This document shows, piece by piece, positions 7,256-9,897 of a stretch of DNA of 9,897 nucleotides; position 1 is the first letter of the stretch, and the number at the start of each line of letters is the position of its first letter. This DNA is from Bordetella parapertussis. Its GTDB lineage: Bacteria > Pseudomonadota > Gammaproteobacteria > Burkholderiales > Burkholderiaceae_B. The notes beneath the pieces were generated by a model, which did no database searches, was not told the DNA's origin, and worked only from the letters and a program-made list of their open reading frames with translations. Made by a program: the position numbers and the translations under genes. The stretch lies in contig CAMBLP010000079.1 in the NCBI GenBank assembly GCA_945868195.1, forward strand, positions 1 through 9,897. The letters are read 5' to 3'.

Positions 7256-8227
7256 TTACTTTTTCAGAGCGTCAACAATGGCTTGGCCATCTTTGCCAGA
7301 CTTTTTGAGGTAGTCAGCCAACATCTTTTGACCGATGTCGTTCAAACCTTTGGTCAGCTCTGGGCTGGGAGGAATGATCTGTCCACCGTTTTTAGTCCAG
7401 GCCGCCAAGTACTCTTTTGTTTTGGCTTCTGAAAGCTTCCAACCGCGGGCTTCGGCACGAGCACCTGCTGCAAGAACAGCTTTCTTGGTGTCTGCATCGA
7501 GCGCATCAAACGCCTTCTTGTTCATCAAGATTGCATTCTTGGGGATCCAAGCCTGCGTATCAAAAAACTTTTTGATGTATTCGTAGGTCTTGGTGTCCAC
7601 GCCAGTCGCGCTTGAGGACATGTAGGAATCAATCACGCCAGTCGCCATCGCCTGTGAAAGCTCGGCTTGTTGAATCGTGACGGATTGTGCTCCAGACAAC
7701 TCGGCAATCTTAGAAGTTGCGGGGCTGTATGCGCGCCACTTCAGGCCTTTCATATCCGCAACAGACTTCAGGTCACGGTTAGTGAAAATGCCCTGTGGTG
7801 GCCATGGCACTGTAAACAACAACATCATGCCCTGGGCAGCCAATTTCTTTTCTAAGTAAGGCTTCTGAATATCCGCAAGCTTACGGGCACCCGCATAGCT
7901 CGACACGAGGAAAGGCAAACCGTCGAGTTCATAAATAGGATCTTCGTTCGCAAAGTTCACTAAAAGGATCTCGCCAAGCTGCGCCTGGTTGCCCTGAACC
8001 GCACGCTTAATCTCAGGTGCTTTATAAAGTGAGGCAGCAGGGTGAACAGTAATATTCAGTTTTCCCTTAGAAGCTTGCGCCACATCTTTAGTGAACTCAA
8101 CCAAGTTTTCTACGTGAAAGTTTGCCGCCGGGTAAGCAGAAGGCAAGTCCCACTTGGTTTGGGCCTGAGCCGAGAGAGCTGCCGTGGCAATCATTGCGCC
8201 GGCAAGCCAAGATACAGATTTACGCAT
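7256..8227 (-). CDS. TRAP transporter periplasmic substrate-binding protein (DctP family)
   Basis: This is a 323-residue periplasmic solute-binding protein that captures the ligand for the adjoining TRAP permease. The N-terminus is a Sec signal peptide (MRKSVSWLAGAMIATAALSA), with likely cleavage after AQA at residue 22. The mature part shows the DctP pattern: KLNITVHPAASLYKAPEIKRAVQGNQAQLGE (56-86), LPFLVSSYAGARKL (104-117), and MKGLKWRAYSPATSKIAELSG (159-179). Arg165 in that last stretch matches the conserved arginine that usually pairs with a carboxylate. AMATGVIDSYMSS (193-205) follows. I chose the ATG at 8227 because AAGGA (8235-8239) lies 7 nt upstream and the signal peptide starts there; an in-frame ATG at 8269 would add 14 residues and has no ribosome binding site. 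It is first in the operon, as is typical for the most abundant component. The substrate is probably an organic acid but unproven. Confidence 0.95.
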   Translation of the reverse strand: MRKSVSWLAGAMIATAALSAQAQTKWDLPSAYPAANFHVENLVEFTKDVAQASKGKLNITVHPAASLYKAPEIKRAVQGNQAQLGEILLVNFANEDPIYELDGLPFLVSSYAGARKLADIQKPYLEKKLAAQGMMLLFTVPWPPQGIFTNRDLKSVADMKGLKWRAYSPATSKIAELSGAQSVTIQQAELSQAMATGVIDSYMSSSATGVDTKTYEYIKKFFDTQAWIPKNAILMNKKAFDALDADTKKAVLAAGARAEARGWKLSEAKTKEYLAAWTKNGGQIIPPSPELTKGLNDIGQKMLADYLKKSGKDGQAIVDALKK

Positions 8228-8234
8228 GAGGATA

Positions 8235-8239
8235 TCCTT
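8235..8239 (-). promoter_or_regulatory. Ribosome binding site of the TRAP binding-protein gene
   Basis: AAGGA on the minus strand sits 7 nt before the ATG at 8227. It supports this start over the in-frame ATG at 8269, whose upstream sequence is AT-rich with no Shine-Dalgarno match. Confidence 0.65.
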
Positions 8240-8285
8240 GAGCGAATGGGAGATCGATAGGTCGACCATGATTGTTTAATATGAC

Positions 8286-8307
8286 CAGAGTTTGTAGTCA
8301 AACTCTG
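8286..8307. promoter_or_regulatory. Perfect 9-4-9 inverted repeat, candidate operator of the TRAP operon
   Basis: CAGAGTTTG (8286-8294) and CAAACTCTG (8299-8307) are exact reverse complements separated by TAGT. The repeat lies in the divergent region, 59-80 nt upstream of the TRAP binding-protein start. It overlaps the -10 box and spacer of the candidate minus-strand promoter, the position expected for a repressor site. It could instead act as a hairpin in a leader RNA if transcription starts further upstream. No regulator gene is in the window, so the binding protein is unknown. Confidence 0.55.
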
Positions 8308-8318
8308 TCAATGCTCAA
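8291..8318 (-). promoter_or_regulatory. Candidate promoter of the TRAP operon
   Basis: On the minus strand TTGAGC (8313-8318) and TACAAA (8291-8296) are separated by 16 nt, each matching sigma-70 boxes at four of six positions. This would give a leader of about 57 nt. A perfect TTGACA at 8306-8311 is also present, but no -10-like hexamer lies 16-18 nt downstream of it (CTGGTC at 17 nt). The exact promoter is therefore uncertain. Confidence 0.35.
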
Positions 8319-8395
8319 CAAGTTTAGCGTGACTGAGTATTGTGGCAGCCATCGTAGCACCTAATTGAGGGTAAATACCTAGGGAATAACACATT

Positions 8396-8423
8396 TTGAC
8401 TGGACAGTTGGAGAGTCTGTAAA
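8396..8423 (+). promoter_or_regulatory. Candidate promoter of the quinone oxidoreductase gene
   Basis: TTGACT (8396-8401) and TGTAAA (8418-8423) are 16 nt apart, matching sigma-70 consensus at five and four of six positions. The predicted start near 8430 leaves a leader of about 36 nt before the ATG at 8466. A TAAAAT at 8444-8449 is too close to the start codon and has no -35 partner. The rest of the 238 nt divergent region (8228-8465) contains no gene that I can support. Confidence 0.4.
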
Positions 8424-8465
8424 GTGTGATGTTCTCACGTCAATAAAATATCTGGAATCGCTTGT

Positions 8466-9473
8466 ATGTCAGCACCCTTTGCCGTCTTTGTCACCGCCAT
8501 CGGCGGCCCCGATGTTCTCAAGGCTCAGCCTATACCCATGCCCGTTCCTGGTGCAGACGAAGTCGTCATCGAACAAACCGCTGTCGCCGTCAACTTTGTT
8601 GATATTTATTTGCGCGCTGGACAACCCCATTCCCACAATCCTACTCCGCCCTTTATTCCAGGAGTCAGCGGTATTGGCCGAATCAAAACGATCGGTAGCA
8701 ATGTCCGCGACCTCAAAGTCGGTGACAAAGCCACCTACACCAATGCTGGTGTAGGGAGTTACTGCACCCATTTAGCGCTTCCCGCAGAACGCGTCATTCC
8801 CGTGCCTGAGTCCCTGGATGATGTCCGAGTCGCCGCAGGCCTAGTGCGGACACTGACCTCGCAATATCTCCTCAAAAAAATGCGTGTTTTAGCGCCTGGC
8901 ACCCGTGTCTTGGTGCATGCCGCAGCCGGAGGCGTCGGTCAAATCCTCGTCCAGTGGGCCAAACGGCTGGGACTGATTGTGATCGCAACGGCTGGCAGCG
9001 ACGCCAAAATCAACACCGCACTCGCGCTCGGCGCAGACTTTGCCATCAACTATCGCACCCAAGACTTCGTCGCAGAGGTCAACCGCATCACTGCTGGCAA
9101 AGGTGTGAGCGTCGTGTTCGACTCGGTTGGCAAAGATACGTTCGATGGTTCAGTCAAATGTCTCGAGTCCAGAGGACTCGTGGTGAACTACGGCACAGCC
9201 TCTGGCCAAGTCGAGGGATTTAAATTGCAAGACCTGCACAGCAAGTCACTCTGGGTATGCCGTCCGACGTTAAAAACCTATGTCACCGACCGCGCCGAGA
9301 TGCTGGCAATGAGCAAAGAAGCCTTTGAAATACTAGGCGATCCAACCGTGCGTCTAGATATCGAAAAAGTATTGCCCTTAAGTCAGGCCAGCGAAGCGCA
9401 TCGCCTGCTTGAAGGCCGTACAACCCAAGGCGCAATTGTCTTGATTCCGGACGAACTTTTTACTAAAAAGTGA
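8466..9473 (+). CDS. NAD(P)H:quinone oxidoreductase (zeta-crystallin/QOR-type MDR)
   Basis: This is a 335-residue zinc-free medium-chain reductase of the zeta-crystallin/QOR group, normally a cytosolic one-electron or two-electron NADPH-dependent quinone or enone reductase. The N-terminal GroES-like domain has NFVDIYLRAGQPH (43-55) and FIPGVSGIGRIKTIGSNVRDLKVGDK (63-88). The Rossmann domain carries VLVHAAAGGVGQILVQWAK (148-166), with AAAGGVGQ at 152-159 as the nucleotide-binding turn. VVFDSVGKDTF (216-226) and the C-terminal LSQASEAHRLLEGRTTQGAIVL (306-327) are also typical. No catalytic- or structural-zinc cysteine cluster is visible, as expected for QOR. The start is the first ATG, with GGA about 9 nt upstream. 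It is divergent from the TRAP operon and ends in a terminator, so it is probably monocistronic. The true substrate is uncertain; a role in handling a TRAP-imported compound is speculation. Confidence 0.93.
   Translation: MSAPFAVFVTAIGGPDVLKAQPIPMPVPGADEVVIEQTAVAVNFVDIYLRAGQPHSHNPTPPFIPGVSGIGRIKTIGSNVRDLKVGDKATYTNAGVGSYCTHLALPAERVIPVPESLDDVRVAAGLVRTLTSQYLLKKMRVLAPGTRVLVHAAAGGVGQILVQWAKRLGLIVIATAGSDAKINTALALGADFAINYRTQDFVAEVNRITAGKGVSVVFDSVGKDTFDGSVKCLESRGLVVNYGTASGQVEGFKLQDLHSKSLWVCRPTLKTYVTDRAEMLAMSKEAFEILGDPTVRLDIEKVLPLSQASEAHRLLEGRTTQGAIVLIPDELFTKK
8734..8755. repeat. Perfect 9-4-9 inverted repeat inside the oxidoreductase gene
   Basis: CCTACACCA (8734-8742) and TGGTGTAGG (8747-8755) are exact reverse complements around an ATGC loop, within codons for residues about 90-97 (TYTNAGVG). 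It would form a stable mRNA hairpin roughly 270 nt into the gene. It is not followed by a T-run, so it is not a terminator. Function is unknown and it may be chance. Confidence 0.5.
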
Positions 9474-9485
9474 TTTGTAGCAGCA

Positions 9486-9523
9486 GCCGAGGAAGCTATT
9501 TCAAGCTCTCCTCGGTCATTTTT
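9486..9523 (+). terminator. Intrinsic terminator after the quinone oxidoreductase gene
   Basis: Starting 12 nt after the stop codon, GCCGAGGA (9486-9493) pairs with TCCTCGGT (9509-9516). The inner arms AGCT (9494-9497) and AGCT (9504-9507) extend the stem, with one bulged C at 9508 and a 6 nt loop. The tail CATTTTTAATAA carries the U-run. This should separate the oxidoreductase transcript from the next gene. Confidence 0.8.
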
Positions 9524-9544
9524 AATAACAATCAGGAGATTTAA

Positions 9545-9897
9545 ATGCGTTTAATCAAATCAGTCTTGGCGGGCGCTCTGGCCCTGTCGGTTTTCAGTCC
9601 GATGGCCATGGCGCAATATCCCGACAAACCTATTCGTATGGTCGTGGGCTACGCGCCTGGCGGTGCTGCTGACAAGCTGATCCGCCCAATTGCAGATCAA
9701 CTGTCAAAGATGCTTAAGCAACCAGTCATCATTGAGTTCAAGCCGGGCGCAGGTGCCTCAGTTGCAGCAGACTTTACCTCCAAAGCGGCGCCGGATGGCT
9801 ATACCTTGCACATCACTGACTCCGGTCCGATGACGATTTTGCCGAACATGAAAAAGATGGGCTATGACCCACTCAAAGGCTTCACACCCATTTCGAT
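9545..9897 (+). CDS. Bug/TctC family periplasmic substrate-binding protein (3' partial)
   Basis: The first 117 residues of a Bug-type (tripartite tricarboxylate transporter family, TctC) solute-binding protein are visible; the full family length is near 320-330 residues, so about a third is present before the right edge. It starts with a Sec signal peptide (MRLIKSVLAGALALSVFSPM), with likely cleavage after AMA at residue 23. The mature start is typical: YPDKPIRMVVGYAPGGAAD (25-43), then QPVIIEFKPGAGASVAADF (59-77) and KAAPDGYTL (80-88). The P-G-G-x-x-D turn lines the ligand carboxylate pocket in known structures. A clear Shine-Dalgarno sequence, AGGAG (9534-9538), lies 6 nt before the ATG. 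It follows the oxidoreductase terminator by about 20 nt and no strong promoter is visible in the gap. Many Bug proteins are orphans without TctA/TctB; the genes beyond 9897 are not seen. Confidence 0.93.
   Translation, partial: MRLIKSVLAGALALSVFSPMAMAQYPDKPIRMVVGYAPGGAADKLIRPIADQLSKMLKQPVIIEFKPGAGASVAADFTSKAAPDGYTLHITDSGPMTILPNMKKMGYDPLKGFTPIS

Noticed and set aside
8260..8267. 8 bp palindrome GGTCGACC upstream of the TRAP binding protein
   Set aside because: It is short, has no spacer or flanking symmetry, and is expected by chance at this length.
8228..8269. Upstream start for the TRAP binding protein at 8269
   Set aside because: It would place 14 residues before a well-formed signal peptide and has no ribosome binding site, while the ATG at 8227 has AAGGA at good spacing.
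8306..8311. Perfect TTGACA on the minus strand as the TRAP -35 box
   Set aside because: No -10-like hexamer occurs 16-18 nt downstream (CTGGTC at 17 nt), so I prefer the TTGAGC/TACAAA pair, though the hexamer may still matter.
8425..8439. CRP-like site TGTGA-N5-TCACG upstream of the oxidoreductase
   Set aside because: The half-sites are separated by 5 nt rather than the 6 nt of the CRP consensus and the symmetry extends only four bases (GTGA/TCAC), so it is not supported as a CRP site.

Overview
The window looks like chromosomal DNA from a moderate-GC betaproteobacterium, probably Burkholderiales (Alcaligenaceae- or Comamonadaceae-like). This is an inference. It rests on a Bug/TctC-type substrate-binding protein, a TRAP transporter, an MFS subfamily common in that order, and a cNMP-CBS-DUF294 protein paired with a DnaQ-like exonuclease. 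I see no tRNA, rRNA, CRISPR array, transposase, integrase or phage gene. Coding density is high and all genes look intact except the two cut by the window edges.

Layout, left to right. (1) On the plus strand, the C-terminal part of a SulP anion permease with its STAS domain is followed 20 nt later by a 12-TM MFS transporter. (2) This pair converges, with an 11 nt gap, on a minus-strand run transcribed right to left: a cNMP-like/CBS/DUF294 nucleotidyltransferase-like protein (625 aa), a DEDDh 3'-5' exonuclease overlapping it by 11 nt, and a YeeE/YedE (TsuA-like) sulfur-compound transporter 31 nt further on. (3) Upstream of that run, also on the minus strand, is a complete TRAP transporter operon in the order binding protein, small permease, large permease, with 3 nt and -8 nt junctions. 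(4) A 238 nt divergent intergenic region holds a perfect 9-4-9 dyad and candidate promoters. (5) On the plus strand, a zeta-crystallin/QOR-type NAD(P)H quinone oxidoreductase ends at a good intrinsic terminator. (6) A Bug/TctC-family periplasmic binding protein starts after the terminator and runs off the right edge.

How the genes may work together. The right half looks like uptake and processing of organic acids or related compounds: a TRAP system, a divergent medium-chain reductase, and a second solute-binding protein of a different class. The left half has a sulfur/anion transport flavour (SulP and YeeE), with a signalling-like multidomain protein and an exonuclease in between. Most genes belong to known families. 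The points most worth checking are the operator-like dyad at 8286-8307, the poorly conserved cyclic-nucleotide pocket of the DUF294 protein, and the linkage of that protein and the exonuclease to a sulfur transporter. I found no clearly new system.
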